In this document: piece by piece, positions 1 through 8,837 of the stretch | How positions within the stretch are numbered: position 1 is the stretch's first letter | Layout of the letters: every line of letters starts with the position of its first letter | From: a virus | DNA length: 45,162 nucleotides | Reading direction: 5' to 3' (one strand) | IMG/VR virus record: IMGVR_UViG_3300006917_000008 | Location: 1-45,162 of that record | The notes under the pieces: generated by a model | Told to the model about the DNA's origin: nothing | What the model saw: only the letters and a program-made list of their open reading frames with translations | Database searches by the model: none | Program-made: the position numbers and the translations under genes

Positions 1-123
1 GCCGGTGGATTGAACGAGAACATTGAGCAGGGAATCGATCACGTCGTTCCACATATCGACGGTGAGGACTCCTTTCACGGTCGCCCCCGAGTCGTGGCCG
101 GCCGCCGAGGTCCCTTCGAGTCC
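1..123. repeat. Left copy of exact 123-bp terminal repeat
   Basis: This stretch is identical, base for base, to 45040-45162. It is either the overlap left when an assembler closes a circular molecule, or a sign of a circularly permuted, terminally redundant genome. Removing one copy leaves 45,039 bp. The reading frame of a structural gene passes through it without a break, which supports true continuity rather than a chance repeat. Confidence 0.95.
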
Positions 124-348
124 GCGATTCGCTAAAGGGATCGTCAATGAAGCGCCGGAGAGGCCCGTCGAATACGCCAGCTCTTCGTCGTCGGTACCCT
201 CGTCGATGATGACCATACCCTCGCCGGTAGCGGCCTGGAAGTTGGTCGTCGCTGTTAAAGGGAGCGCGGTGTCGGTATTGGTGACGGAAGAACTCGACGT
301 AGTCGATGCGGAGTTTCCAATGCCCTTTTTAAGAAGTGGAACAGCCAT
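1..348 (-). CDS. Virion structural protein, N-terminal part (continues at 44452-45162)
   Basis: The ATG is at 348-346 and the frame runs off the left edge. Through the 123-bp terminal repeat it joins the frame that ends at 44452, giving a 311-residue protein. The N-terminal part is low-complexity Ser/Thr (residues about 12-40), followed by a segment with a GEGMVIIDEG core and the sequence NRGLEGTSAA. That segment resembles the start of many phage minor tail or decoration proteins. The C-terminal part is beta-rich. It follows the gene for the ejection protein and precedes small lysis genes in transcription order, so a virion role is likely. No Shine-Dalgarno site is visible; the promoter at 357-385 would give an almost leaderless mRNA. 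Exact function unknown. Confidence 0.75.
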   Translation of the reverse strand, partial: MAVPLLKKGIGNSASTTSSSSVTNTDTALPLTATTNFQAATGEGMVIIDEGTDDEELAYSTGLSGASLTIPLANRGLEGTSAAGHDSGATVKGVLTVDMWNDVIDSLLNVLVQSTG

Positions 349-356
349 ATTTATTC

Positions 357-385
357 AAATTATCAACCTAGCGACTTCGCGTCAA
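357..385 (-). promoter_or_regulatory. Sigma70-type promoter giving a near-leaderless transcript
   Basis: TTGACG at 385-380, 17-bp spacer, TAATTT at 362-357. The expected transcription start (about 350) lies only 1-3 nt before the ATG at 348. The -35 box lies inside the last codons of the upstream gene, whose TAG stop is in the spacer. The spacer shares GGTTGATA with the promoter before the portal gene. Confidence 0.6.
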
Positions 386-3300
386 TGACTTCTTCTTCAG
401 GTTGACCTTCTTGAGCTTCCTGGGGGTGAGGCGGTACTGCTTGACCTTCATCGGCTTGACCTTCTTGACGGTCGCGGCCAGGCGCGACTTCCTGAGATTG
501 ATGCGCTTAGCGGTGATCTTCCTGACTTTCTTTGACCCCTTCGCCGTGACTTTCTTGGTCGTCGAGATGGTCTTTTTTGCTCGCAAGTCGGCGATCTTCG
601 TATCGGCTTCCTCGGCGGTCAACTTGCCCAGCTCGTAGAGCTTGGTGATGTCGTTGATCTTCGCCGTGACCTGGCCCTTGTAGTCGGCGATACGCTCCTT
701 ATCCAGCTCCGGCTGGCCGGTGAGCTGGGGCGGGGTGAGTTTGCGGTCGAGCTGAACCGAGGCCACCTTACCGCTGTCGTTGACATAGAGGAGTTTCCCG
801 TTGATCTCTTTGGTGCCCCCTTGCGCCTCTAAGCGCCTCCTGGCGAGTTGCTCGTCCAGCTCCGCGCGCTTCTGGGCGATCAGGTCCTGCTTATTGGAGC
901 CCTCGCCTGACGCTTCCGCCTGATTGGCCTTCCCCGGCTCCCTGAGGGCCTTCTCCAGATCCTTCTTCTCGCGGTTGGCGATCGCGTTCTGCCTGAGCTC
1001 CTCCCCCCGCAGCTTATAGAGCTCCTTCATATCGGGTCTTTCTTTGGTTATTCCCAACGGGCTCACGGCGTTCAGCTCGGGCATCTGCCGCCTGGAAGGA
1101 TCGCCGAACGGATCTTCGTAATACGGCTGGTCGTCGCTGAGGCCGGGGATGCCCTTGGCGATATTCTCGTAGACGGAGCCGCCCTTGCGGTAGACCGGGT
1201 CGATCACATTGGTCACCCAGCGCTGGAGCGAGGAGAGCGGGATGTACTGGGTCGCGACGTTGCCCGCCACCTTGGAGAGGTTGAAACCCTCGCGCCCTTC
1301 GACCGATTTGACCAGGTCGCCGATACCCTGCATGTAGGACTGATCGGCGAAGAAGCCCATCACGCCGGTCAGGGAGGAGAGCGCCTTCTCGTCGAAGGAG
1401 TTCGCGGCGGATTTGGGATCGTCTTGGAAGCCGTTCTTGATCGCTGCCGCCATCGCCAGGGGATAGGCCAGTGGGCCGATCTTCGAGTAGGAGACCCATT
1501 TGTCGCCGATCTTCACCGCGTAAGGCTGCATCCCAGCGGCGTAGAAGGCCCTGCTCTGCTCCTGATCCTTCGGTGCTGCCCAGGTGATTTTATCTTGCAA
1601 GGCCAGATACCCAGCGCCAGCGAAGACGGTCGAGCCGATCATCGCCTTGGCGAGCTGCTCGGTCTTGTCTTTGGAGCCGGGGAGGGTGGCGAGCCCTGCG
1701 GGACTGTATTCGATCCCCTGCTTCATGATGTTCATCGGTGTCTGGACGAAGGGGACGAACCAACCGAAACCAGGGACGCGCCTGAGCTCCAGGATGGCCT
1801 TGGTGCCCTTATCGACCCAGTTGAGGAGCGCTCCTTGTCCGGCGCTGTCGAGCCCTTGTCTGAAGACGGTGTATTGGGCCATATCGGCCGCTTCGGCGTC
1901 GATCTGCATCTTGGTCACATCCTTGGCCTGCTTGCCGTAGCGGTGCGCCAGCGACTCGCCTTCGGCACCCTTAATCAGCGTCCCGAAGAACTGATCCATC
2001 GCTTCAAGGCCCTTGGAGACCACGTTGCCCTTGCTCAGCATGTTCCCGGTCGGGATGCGATTCAGATCGAGGTTCTCGATGCCCTGCTTGCCGGTGAAGA
2101 TGTCGCGGACCTTGGTGAGGGCGTCGGGGATAGCGTTAAACATGCCCCGATAATAGACCGGCACCTCCGAGATGTAGCGCGTGCGCGCCTCGCCTTTGAG
2201 GGTAGAAGCCACCGCGTCGATCGCGCCCGATGCCAGCTTTGTTGTGGGCCTGACGATGCCCGCCTGGATCGCGCCGGAGAAGGCGTTGACGATGTGCGTC
2301 TTCGGACTCGACAACAGGTTCATGTAGCGGTATTCCTCGGCGATCTCGCCCCAGGTCGGCTTCACGAACTTGCGGTAGAAGTCGGTGACCTGACGCGCGT
2401 CGTCCCAGTTGACCTTCTCGCCCTCCCGAACAAGGTCCTCGGTCTTGTGCCCCAAGCGACCCAGCCTGGCGATAATGCGCTCCTTGGCGGTGGCGAGCGA
2501 CGGGTTGGCGTCGTTGCGGAACGAATTGAGGCGCTGCCCGGCCGCGTGGGCCTGGCTATCGAGCACCTTCAGATTCTCGATCCATTCCCTGGTAAGCCCC
2601 TGGCCCTCGGCCCCGGCCGCGACCGCCTCCCGCAACTTGGTCAAGGCGGCCATGCCCTGCAATGACTCTTCCCGGCTGATCGTCTTCTGCAAGAGGTTCG
2701 ATTCCTTCGCGGCCTGCTCGATCTCGCCCTTGGTGATCGGCCTCCCCTTGACGGCATCCAGCTCGGGCTTGATCAGCTCGACCTGCTTGCGGAGTTGGTC
2801 CCTGGCCCCCTCATCGACGTTGAGGCGCTCGGTGTTGATGCTCCCGGCGTACTTCGCCCCCTTGACTTGAGCTGGGGTTGCGGCGGTATCCCCGACCAGT
2901 CCCATCGCGGCCTGCGTCGTGCCCCGAGACGAACCGTCCAAGTGCCGATTGATCGCCCTGACCGTGTCCTCGTTGAGGTCGCTCTTCATGACGGTGGGGA
3001 CGAGGGTCTCGCCGAGCTCCTTGTACGCCTGGAGGCGGTGCTTACCATCCTCGACGCCGAACTTATCCCCTTCCTTGATCAGGTAGAGGGGCGCGACCGG
3101 CTTCCCTTCCTGGATTTGCTTCTTATAGAACTCCACGCGGGCGCGATCCGGCGCTCCCTCGTGCGAGATCAGGTTGTCGATACGCTTGTAGCTCAGGTTG
3201 GGGATCGCTGGAGTGTCAGCGAGGGCCTGTTTCCCGGCCGCCTTACTCGGGTTACTGCCCCCCAGGGCACCGAAGGCGAAGTCCATGGCGATACTCTTGG

Positions 3301-3982
3301 GATCGAGCGGATTCCTGCCCAGGGCCGAGCTCATGACCGCGCCCTCCGGCACGTTTAGCGCTCCGGTGGCGAGTCTGCCAGCGATGAACTTCCCGGCCGG
3401 GTTGGTGATCGGCGCGGCGAGCTTGGCGGCGTACTTGGCGATGAGGGGATTGGTGATCGAGCCCACCCCGAGGATCTGGGGCGTTGAGCCGACGCCTGAG
3501 GCCAGGCCCTGACCGAACGATCCGCCCGTCGCCTTGTTAATCACGCCACCCAGGACGCCCGAAACCCCCGCCGTCGCGAGGCCCGCCCGAGTGGCAAGCT
3601 GGGGCGCTCCGAGGATGGTCGCCCCGGTGCCGATCGCCTCACCGGCGACCTGCATGGGTCGCTTGTAGAGCGATGCGCCGAGATTGGTGTTCGATTGTTG
3701 CTGACTGCCGAGAGAGCGCTGTAAGCTCGTGTATCTAGCGCGTTCCGCCGGCGAGATACCCGGCTTAGCTAGTCGTTGTTGGATCTGCTGAAGAGATCCT
3801 TGTAAGGCCTGGTTGTTGCGATTGATCTGAGGAGCGACGAAGGGAACGGTTAAGGCGTTGGCGTAGGACTTCCCGAGGCCTCCTACGACGGTGGCCGTAG
3901 GCTTGATAACATCATTCACGACGCTGGAGAGCGTGTTGGTTACCGGAGAGAGTTTCTTGAGATATTTTTGAATGAGATCCAT
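368..3982 (-). CDS. Large internal virion / DNA-ejection protein with ParB-like domain
   Basis: 1204 residues. The N-terminal 250 residues are Gly/Ala-rich with amphipathic stretches. Residues about 262-335 form a ParB/sulfiredoxin-like domain with the DGKHRLQAY motif. Residues 554-566 (MNLLSSPKTHIVN) match a signature common in very large phage internal and polyvalent proteins. Hydrophobic segments follow around residues 700-800, and the last 75 residues are extremely Lys/Arg-rich. Known large internal virion proteins of podoviruses are packaged with the DNA and released into the host; that role is inferred here from size, composition and position after the tail genes. The start ATG is 8 nt after the upstream stop and has no clear Shine-Dalgarno site. 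The basic tail could bind packaged DNA. Confidence 0.65.
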   Translation of the reverse strand: MDLIQKYLKKLSPVTNTLSSVVNDVIKPTATVVGGLGKSYANALTVPFVAPQINRNNQALQGSLQQIQQRLAKPGISPAERARYTSLQRSLGSQQQSNTNLGASLYKRPMQVAGEAIGTGATILGAPQLATRAGLATAGVSGVLGGVINKATGGSFGQGLASGVGSTPQILGVGSITNPLIAKYAAKLAAPITNPAGKFIAGRLATGALNVPEGAVMSSALGRNPLDPKSIAMDFAFGALGGSNPSKAAGKQALADTPAIPNLSYKRIDNLISHEGAPDRARVEFYKKQIQEGKPVAPLYLIKEGDKFGVEDGKHRLQAYKELGETLVPTVMKSDLNEDTVRAINRHLDGSSRGTTQAAMGLVGDTAATPAQVKGAKYAGSINTERLNVDEGARDQLRKQVELIKPELDAVKGRPITKGEIEQAAKESNLLQKTISREESLQGMAALTKLREAVAAGAEGQGLTREWIENLKVLDSQAHAAGQRLNSFRNDANPSLATAKERIIARLGRLGHKTEDLVREGEKVNWDDARQVTDFYRKFVKPTWGEIAEEYRYMNLLSSPKTHIVNAFSGAIQAGIVRPTTKLASGAIDAVASTLKGEARTRYISEVPVYYRGMFNAIPDALTKVRDIFTGKQGIENLDLNRIPTGNMLSKGNVVSKGLEAMDQFFGTLIKGAEGESLAHRYGKQAKDVTKMQIDAEAADMAQYTVFRQGLDSAGQGALLNWVDKGTKAILELRRVPGFGWFVPFVQTPMNIMKQGIEYSPAGLATLPGSKDKTEQLAKAMIGSTVFAGAGYLALQDKITWAAPKDQEQSRAFYAAGMQPYAVKIGDKWVSYSKIGPLAYPLAMAAAIKNGFQDDPKSAANSFDEKALSSLTGVMGFFADQSYMQGIGDLVKSVEGREGFNLSKVAGNVATQYIPLSSLQRWVTNVIDPVYRKGGSVYENIAKGIPGLSDDQPYYEDPFGDPSRRQMPELNAVSPLGITKERPDMKELYKLRGEELRQNAIANREKKDLEKALREPGKANQAEASGEGSNKQDLIAQKRAELDEQLARRRLEAQGGTKEINGKLLYVNDSGKVASVQLDRKLTPPQLTGQPELDKERIADYKGQVTAKINDITKLYELGKLTAEEADTKIADLRAKKTISTTKKVTAKGSKKVRKITAKRINLRKSRLAATVKKVKPMKVKQYRLTPRKLKKVNLKKKSLTRSR

Positions 3983-3989
3983 ATCATAA

Positions 3990-5054
3990 CTAGTTGAGTC
4001 CCAGGCTTGCTAAGAGTTTCTTCTGTGGGTCTTCTTGTGTTATACCGACGGACATCGGATTCTGTGCCTGTTGGCCGCTGAGGACCTGGCCCTGGATCGC
4101 GCCGAGATTGGCGGTCGGGTCTTGGTACCCGGCGAGTTGCTTGAGCTGGGTGCCGAGCGTCTGCTTCTGGGCGTTGACCTGTTGCGCGAAGTTAAAGACG
4201 GACGACTGGATCTCCGAGAAGCGTTGCTGGAGGGCGGCGTTGGCCGACTTGATGGCGTCCGCGCGCTGGCGGTCGTTGAAGCGCAGATCTTGCTGGATCT
4301 GGCTGGTGAGTTGATTGAACTGTCTGAGGACGCTCTTGACCGCGTCGGAGTGCTCCGCGACCTTCTGATCGAGGAAGTCGTCGAGCTCGTTGATCCGCTG
4401 CGTCGAGGCCTCCACCAGGCGAGCGCGTTGCTTGTCGTATTCGCCGTAGCCCCGACTGAGCACGTCGCCAGCGGCGCTACTATTTAGTATCCCGAGTCCT
4501 CGCAGCATGTTGCGGTTCTTGCGCTCGACCTCCTGGGCACTACTGAGCGCATCCTGGACGTTGTTCTGGGTGGTGCGCTGCGTGTTTTCCTTGGAGGAGC
4601 CGACTTGTTTTTTCACCCCTTCGAGCTGGGTATCGTAGGCCCCTAAGGTCTCGTCTTTTTGCTGGCCCAGGTAGCCGAGCTGGCCCTGGAGATTGGCGGC
4701 GGTGCGGTCGAACTCGGTATTGAGCGAGGAGAGCAGGGCGTCGTTCTCCGAGCTGGCGGCGTTCTTGGCCGCGCCGAAGATGTCCCCTGGTTGGGGGCCG
4801 GTCTGGTTGAAGCCGGTGCCGGTGAGGGTCGAGGTTGGTCCGGTTTGGGCTCCGAGCACCGAGCCTTTCGACTTGGTGGCGGTCAACGGATTGACCCCGC
4901 CGATCGTCTGGCCGGGGAGAACCGGGCCTTGAAAATTGCTGTTGAAATTGCCGGAGAAGCTGAGGCCCCCGGAGTTGACGGCCTGGCTGAGGTTCAAAGA
5001 TGGTTGCCTACTGGCGTTGCGCTGGGCGTTGTAGTCGAGTATCGAATAGGCCAT
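3990..5054 (-). CDS. Coiled-coil virion protein (internal core or tail candidate)
   Basis: 354 residues if it starts at the ATG at 5054; an in-frame start at 5210 would add 52 residues but would run through a hairpin and a promoter. The first 100 residues are Ser/Asn/Gly-rich and low complexity. From residue about 100 to 310 it is a long helical, Gln/Asp/Arg-rich coiled coil without transmembrane segments, ending in a short Gln/Pro-rich tail. It sits between the repeat fibre and the large ejection protein, so it may be a second internal core protein. No enzyme motif is visible. The start codon follows a hairpin with a T-run by only 6 nt and lacks a Shine-Dalgarno site, so the start remains uncertain. 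Confidence 0.6.
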   Translation of the reverse strand: MAYSILDYNAQRNASRQPSLNLSQAVNSGGLSFSGNFNSNFQGPVLPGQTIGGVNPLTATKSKGSVLGAQTGPTSTLTGTGFNQTGPQPGDIFGAAKNAASSENDALLSSLNTEFDRTAANLQGQLGYLGQQKDETLGAYDTQLEGVKKQVGSSKENTQRTTQNNVQDALSSAQEVERKNRNMLRGLGILNSSAAGDVLSRGYGEYDKQRARLVEASTQRINELDDFLDQKVAEHSDAVKSVLRQFNQLTSQIQQDLRFNDRQRADAIKSANAALQQRFSEIQSSVFNFAQQVNAQKQTLGTQLKQLAGYQDPTANLGAIQGQVLSGQQAQNPMSVGITQEDPQKKLLASLGLN

Positions 5055-5060
5055 AGAATC

Positions 5061-5083
5061 AAAAAAGCCGCCAACTTGGCGGC
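5061..5083 (-). terminator. Terminator-like hairpin just before a start codon
   Basis: On the minus strand, 5083-5067 forms a GC-rich stem (GCCGCCA/TGGCGGC, 3-nt loop) followed by six T at 5066-5061. The next gene's ATG starts 6 nt after the T-run. It ends the short leader made by the promoter at 5116-5143, so it could act as an attenuator. Confidence 0.7.
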
Positions 5084-5115
5084 CTGCGAACACGTCGTTC
5101 GTGTAGCTTGTCTCT

Positions 5116-5143
5116 ATCATAGGCTTGTGCGGGTTCGCGTCAA
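5116..5143 (-). promoter_or_regulatory. Sigma70-type promoter
   Basis: TTGACG (5143-5138), 16-bp spacer, TATGAT (5121-5116). The predicted start is about 5109, giving a leader of about 55 nt that contains the hairpin at 5061-5083. Confidence 0.65.
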
Positions 5144-5198
5144 GACCCCAGTTGAGGAAGATGATGATATTGAGCAGGTATGGAAGCATTTGTCGAGC

Positions 5199-5207
5199 AT
5201 TATAGCA
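5199..5207 (-). promoter_or_regulatory. Extended -10 promoter element
   Basis: TGCTATAAT on the minus strand (5207-5199), directly after the TAG stop of the repeat fibre gene. No good -35 box is present. The same TGTGCTAT core occurs at the promoter after the capsid gene (20899-20928). Confidence 0.45.
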
Positions 5208-5209
5208 CA

Positions 5210-8200
5210 CTACCCGATGATCAGATAGAAGCGCCCGGTCAGGCGGAGAGCGGGGCGGAAGTCCGCGAAGATCAGCCGATATGGCCCGATCGTATCGGAG
5301 ACCGTGATATTCAGGTTGCCGCTGCGATTAGCGCTGACCGCCTCGGTGACGGTGACACTATCGGAGACGGTGACTTGCATGTCCGAGACCCGCAGCGTGA
5401 CATCCTCCGTGAGGGTGGCGGTGTCGCTGACGGCGATGAGGGAGACAAGCAAGGCGAGGACACTCTCACTGACGGTGGTCGTGTCGCTCACGTTGACGCT
5501 GTTATCCTGGTCGAGCTGCACACTCTCCGTCACGGTTGTGGTGTCAGCGACAGCAATGAAGCTCACTAGGAGTGCGGTAAACTCCTCGGAAACGGTAAGA
5601 CTATCGGAAGTCGTCAGGAATGAACTGAGGAGCAGGATGAGTGCCTCCGTGAGGGAAGTGCTCTCCGAGACCGTGACGAAGCTCGTCTCCAGGAGGGTGA
5701 GACTTTCTGTTAGGGTGACACTCTCGGAGACGTTCACGCTCAAGCTGGTGTCTGCCGCCTGGATAACCACCGTGACACTCTCGCTGGTGTAGATGGTGTC
5801 CGGATAGTAGTTCGGATAGTCGACGACGGTGGTGGTGTCGGTAGTCGCCACCTGGCTCACCAAAAGGACCTTGATAGTTTCGCTGAGCGTTGTTGTATCG
5901 CTGGTGCTCACGAGCGCGACCAGGTTCAGGGTGACCGCCTCGACGACGGTGGTGGTGTCGCTGACCGCTACCTGTGGGGCACTCAGGTCGATCGCGACGC
6001 TCTCGGTAGTGGTCGTCGTATCGGTGACGTTGACCAGGCCGATGAGGAGCGCGGCGAGGGACTCGGTAACGGTGGTACTGTCTTGCGTCGCTACGAAGGC
6101 GGTGAGCAGGAAGAGTGCGTCCTCGCTGATGGTCGTGGTATCGCTGACCGCCACGAAGCTCGTCTCCAGGAGCTGCGTCGCTTCCGTCACGCCGGCCGCG
6201 TCGGACACGTTGATGGTCATCGCGTCGGCAGCGGCGATCTCCGTCGTCGATGACTCGGTTGTGCCGATAGTATCGCTCACCTCCACAAACGAGAGTGGCA
6301 GGAGTGAGATTTCCTCGCTGGTGCCGACCGTGTCGGAGACGTTGACAAAGCCTGTTTCGAGGAGCTGGATCGACTCGGCAACGGAAGATGAGTCGCTGAC
6401 CGAGATGATGAAGACGACCTGGGCCGGTGCGGACTCGGTGAGGGTGGTCGTATCGGAGACGGTGACGAAACTTAGCGGATCGAGCTGCACATTTTCTGAA
6501 AGCGTCACGGTGTCCGAGACGGTGACCGGACTGCTTACGAGGAGCGTCACAGCTTCCGTGAGTGTCGCGGTGTCGTCAACGGTGCTGGTATAGACCTGGG
6601 TTGCATTTGTCTCCTCACTGGTCGTCGCTGTGTCGCTCACATTTACGAAGCTCGTCAGCAGAAGCGGCATATCCTCGGTGATGGTCGTGGTATCACTGAC
6701 ATTGACGAATGTAGTAGTGAGGATGCCGACCGCTTCGGTGACGGTCGTGGTATCACTGACATTGACCAGACTCACCAGCAAGGCGGCGAGCGACTCCGTG
6801 AGGCCGGTGCTATCCGAGACCTCGGCATTATACGCCAGGGTGGCGTTGATCGACTCGGAGAGGGAAGAGGAGTCGCTGATGGTGACATCACTGGTCAGCA
6901 GCATCTTGATACTTTCGCTAAGGCTCGTCGAATCGCTGACGGATGCTCCACCGCTGCTGATAGTAAAACTCCTCGTACTACTATAAGCACCGTATCTGTT
7001 ACTCCCTGTGGGATCTTTCGCTTTTACTCGCCAGTAATAGGTCGTGAGAGAAAGTGCATCCCCTGCTTGAACGGTGTACTGAATGTTATCGCCAGAAGTA
7101 AAGGGATCGGTATCCCCTCCAACATCGGGATTAGCAAAGCCCGAATCTGTCCCGGAGACTTTATTGAGTAATGGTACTAACGCAGCTTTGAGCTCGATAG
7201 CGCGCATCCCCATGTCATCATTCGCGCCGATGGTGATGTCCATCTGTACGCTTGTCGAAGAAGAAGTAGTAACCGAGTTTTGATAAGAGTTTACGGTTCT
7301 TGAGACAGTCCCTCCCTGAACTTGTGAGGCAATAGTTTCACCAGAACCAGCAGAGTAGGTATTATTCCCTGTTTGCCCCGTGCCAGCAATGACGAGCGAG
7401 TTGTTTCTTGTTGTGGTGACGGTTGCGCTTACCGCTGTCGTGTTATTGGCAGTCCCCGTTTGATGATCGCCGATAGGACTGGAGGTATCAGCGCCTTTCC
7501 ATGCCGAGATGACCCCCGATGCCTGCGGGAATCCACCACCTGTAAATGTGGCAGTAAAGACAACCGAGGTTAGTTTATGGGTGGCTAAAGCCCAATAATG
7601 ATAGACCTCTCCTCCCAAGTTTGGCTTCGAGATGGCAGTCCCTATCTGGGTCCAAGTTAAATCACCATCGAATGTCACGCCTGAGGGTGTTGTGTTTGAA
7701 AAATCGATTGTTGCAATGAGAATCTCGTCTTCTTCTGCGGTTGTCAGCGCACCAAAAGCAAAGGAATTAACACCATTACCGTTTGCGGTTACTGAGGTGT
7801 CGTAGCTCGGACCCGCTCCCACCGTTGAATCAAAGGTGTTAACTGTGTCTATTTGTACTCTATACCGAATATCGCTTCCTTCCGTATCGGTTCCAGTAAA
7901 ATCAAGCGTTGGTGTGGTGTCAGAAGTTGAAGAGGCATCGGCCGGAGAATTAAGGCTTACAGTAGGAGCCTGATCTGCTGCAAACGATATCCCAACAATC
8001 GCCCAGTCATCATTTGAGGCTTCCGTCCACCCCATGCTCTGCGTCCCCGAGGTGGCCTTGATCCCATATTGGCTTCCCATTCCGTTCGCACCATGATCGG
8101 TGTTATAGAGGATCGTGCCATCTTGCGCCGATGGTGCCCAAGTCGTTGCGCCAGTTCCTACAGCCGAAATCCAAACTGAATCGTCATACGGCACATTCAC

Positions 8201-8590
8201 TGAAAGGCTAGGATTGGTGCTCGTTCCCGAGTTTGTACCAGCCGTGCCGACTTTAAACTTCCCCGTTGTTGATTTATAGCAAGAAACATCGCGCCTGATC
8301 GTCAAGCCCCCAGCGTTCGGGATCGAGACATTGGCGGTAGTGATGTCAGGATTAAAGAGATACCATATCTCTACCGAAGTCTCTGGAGCACTGGCTGCTT
8401 GCGCGGTCGTTCCCGCTTGGGTCATATTCACCCCATTAAAGGTAGGGGTTCCCCCGGTGCGCTGTGTCGCGCTTGCCACCACCAGACAAAGCACCATGAC
8501 GTGATCGTTGGCGGTTGTCGTGACCGATATTGTTACTGGATTGGTCGTTCCGGTTGTATGTGTTGTGACTTGCGATAGACTTGCTGCCAT
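5210..8590 (-). CDS. Giant repeat fibre / adhesin with nested beta domains
   Basis: 1126 residues. Residues 1-210 are a beta-rich domain ending in WAIVGISFAA. An Ig/Fn3-like domain begins at about residue 212 (APTVSLNSPADASS) but is interrupted at about residue 262 by a second copy of the N-terminal-type domain, ending near AIELKAA; the Ig domain then resumes (KVSGTDSGF to TYYWRVKAKDPTGS). From about residue 550 to the end there are about 27 units of about 20 residues of the form VSDTTTVTEA plus a hydrophobic LL-SFV segment. The protein is Thr/Ser/Asp-rich with almost no Lys. It probably forms an extended receptor-binding or surface-attachment fibre. It follows ConA-like and sugar-modifying genes. 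The ATG has a hairpin instead of a Shine-Dalgarno site. Confidence 0.75.
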   Translation of the reverse strand: MAASLSQVTTHTTGTTNPVTISVTTTANDHVMVLCLVVASATQRTGGTPTFNGVNMTQAGTTAQAASAPETSVEIWYLFNPDITTANVSIPNAGGLTIRRDVSCYKSTTGKFKVGTAGTNSGTSTNPSLSVNVPYDDSVWISAVGTGATTWAPSAQDGTILYNTDHGANGMGSQYGIKATSGTQSMGWTEASNDDWAIVGISFAADQAPTVSLNSPADASSTSDTTPTLDFTGTDTEGSDIRYRVQIDTVNTFDSTVGAGPSYDTSVTANGNGVNSFAFGALTTAEEDEILIATIDFSNTTPSGVTFDGDLTWTQIGTAISKPNLGGEVYHYWALATHKLTSVVFTATFTGGGFPQASGVISAWKGADTSSPIGDHQTGTANNTTAVSATVTTTRNNSLVIAGTGQTGNNTYSAGSGETIASQVQGGTVSRTVNSYQNSVTTSSSTSVQMDITIGANDDMGMRAIELKAALVPLLNKVSGTDSGFANPDVGGDTDPFTSGDNIQYTVQAGDALSLTTYYWRVKAKDPTGSNRYGAYSSTRSFTISSGGASVSDSTSLSESIKMLLTSDVTISDSSSLSESINATLAYNAEVSDSTGLTESLAALLVSLVNVSDTTTVTEAVGILTTTFVNVSDTTTITEDMPLLLTSFVNVSDTATTSEETNATQVYTSTVDDTATLTEAVTLLVSSPVTVSDTVTLSENVQLDPLSFVTVSDTTTLTESAPAQVVFIISVSDSSSVAESIQLLETGFVNVSDTVGTSEEISLLPLSFVEVSDTIGTTESSTTEIAAADAMTINVSDAAGVTEATQLLETSFVAVSDTTTISEDALFLLTAFVATQDSTTVTESLAALLIGLVNVTDTTTTTESVAIDLSAPQVAVSDTTTVVEAVTLNLVALVSTSDTTTLSETIKVLLVSQVATTDTTTVVDYPNYYPDTIYTSESVTVVIQAADTSLSVNVSESVTLTESLTLLETSFVTVSESTSLTEALILLLSSFLTTSDSLTVSEEFTALLVSFIAVADTTTVTESVQLDQDNSVNVSDTTTVSESVLALLVSLIAVSDTATLTEDVTLRVSDMQVTVSDSVTVTEAVSANRSGNLNITVSDTIGPYRLIFADFRPALRLTGRFYLIIG
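5284..6943 (-). repeat. About 27 tandem ~60-bp coding repeats
   Basis: The repeat array encodes VSD-T/S-rich units of about 20 residues in the fibre gene. Units are diverged, not identical, so this is an old protein repeat rather than a recent tandem expansion. One unit, which encodes VVDYPNYYPDTIY at about 5800-5835, is an irregular break in the pattern. Confidence 0.85.
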
Positions 8591-8596
8591 AGTACG

Positions 8597-8625
8597 AAAA
8601 GGAGAGGCTGTTTATTAGCCTCTCC
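8597..8625 (-). terminator. Hairpin with T-run before the fibre gene
   Basis: Nine-bp stem GGAGAGGCT/AGCCTCTCC (8625-8601, 7-nt loop) followed by TTTT. It begins inside the last codons of the upstream small gene and ends 6 nt before the fibre ATG at 8590. It can terminate the upstream message and/or limit fibre expression. Confidence 0.65.
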
Positions 8626-8836
8626 CGAAAATATCCGCCGAATCGGCGTCATCACTTACTTTCACTCCTAGCGTTGGTGGGTCGTTGTTGGGGATGCGTC
8701 TGATGCTGAATTGGAAGGGCTTGTCGGACTCGTCGAAGTTGTTCCACTGGCGCAGCGCCTCCAGCAGGAGACCTTCCACCTCGCGGAAGAGCTTGCAGAC
8801 GATGACCCGGTCCTGAACGCGTACTTCTAAGTCCAT
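8615..8836 (-). CDS. Small virion-region protein of unknown function
   Basis: 73 residues starting with MDLEVRVQD; the ATG is 2 nt after the TGA of the upstream gene, so translation is probably coupled. The protein is charged, with a helical first half (FREVEGLLLEALRQW) and an Asp-rich end. A much longer reading frame through the same region (to 9367) has non-protein-like composition and is ignored. No family recognised. Its place between two receptor-type proteins suggests a tail-fibre accessory or chaperone, which is a guess. Confidence 0.6.
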   Translation of the reverse strand: MDLEVRVQDRVIVCKLFREVEGLLLEALRQWNNFDESDKPFQFSIRRIPNNDPPTLGVKVSDDADSADIFGRG

Positions 8837-8837
8837 A

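Noticed and set aside
1424-2665. 413-codon plus-strand open frame opposite the ejection protein
   Set aside because: High-GC antisense shadow; the minus-strand product has phage signatures and the plus-strand product has none.
5284-6943. Regular repeats considered as a CRISPR array or tandem DNA satellite
   Set aside because: The units have no identical repeats with unique spacers; they are in-frame protein repeats with synonymous divergence.
5304-6986. Long plus-strand open frames opposite the fibre repeats
   Set aside because: The repeat periodicity keeps the opposite strand free of stops; the products are Val/Ser/Thr repeats that only mirror the fibre gene.
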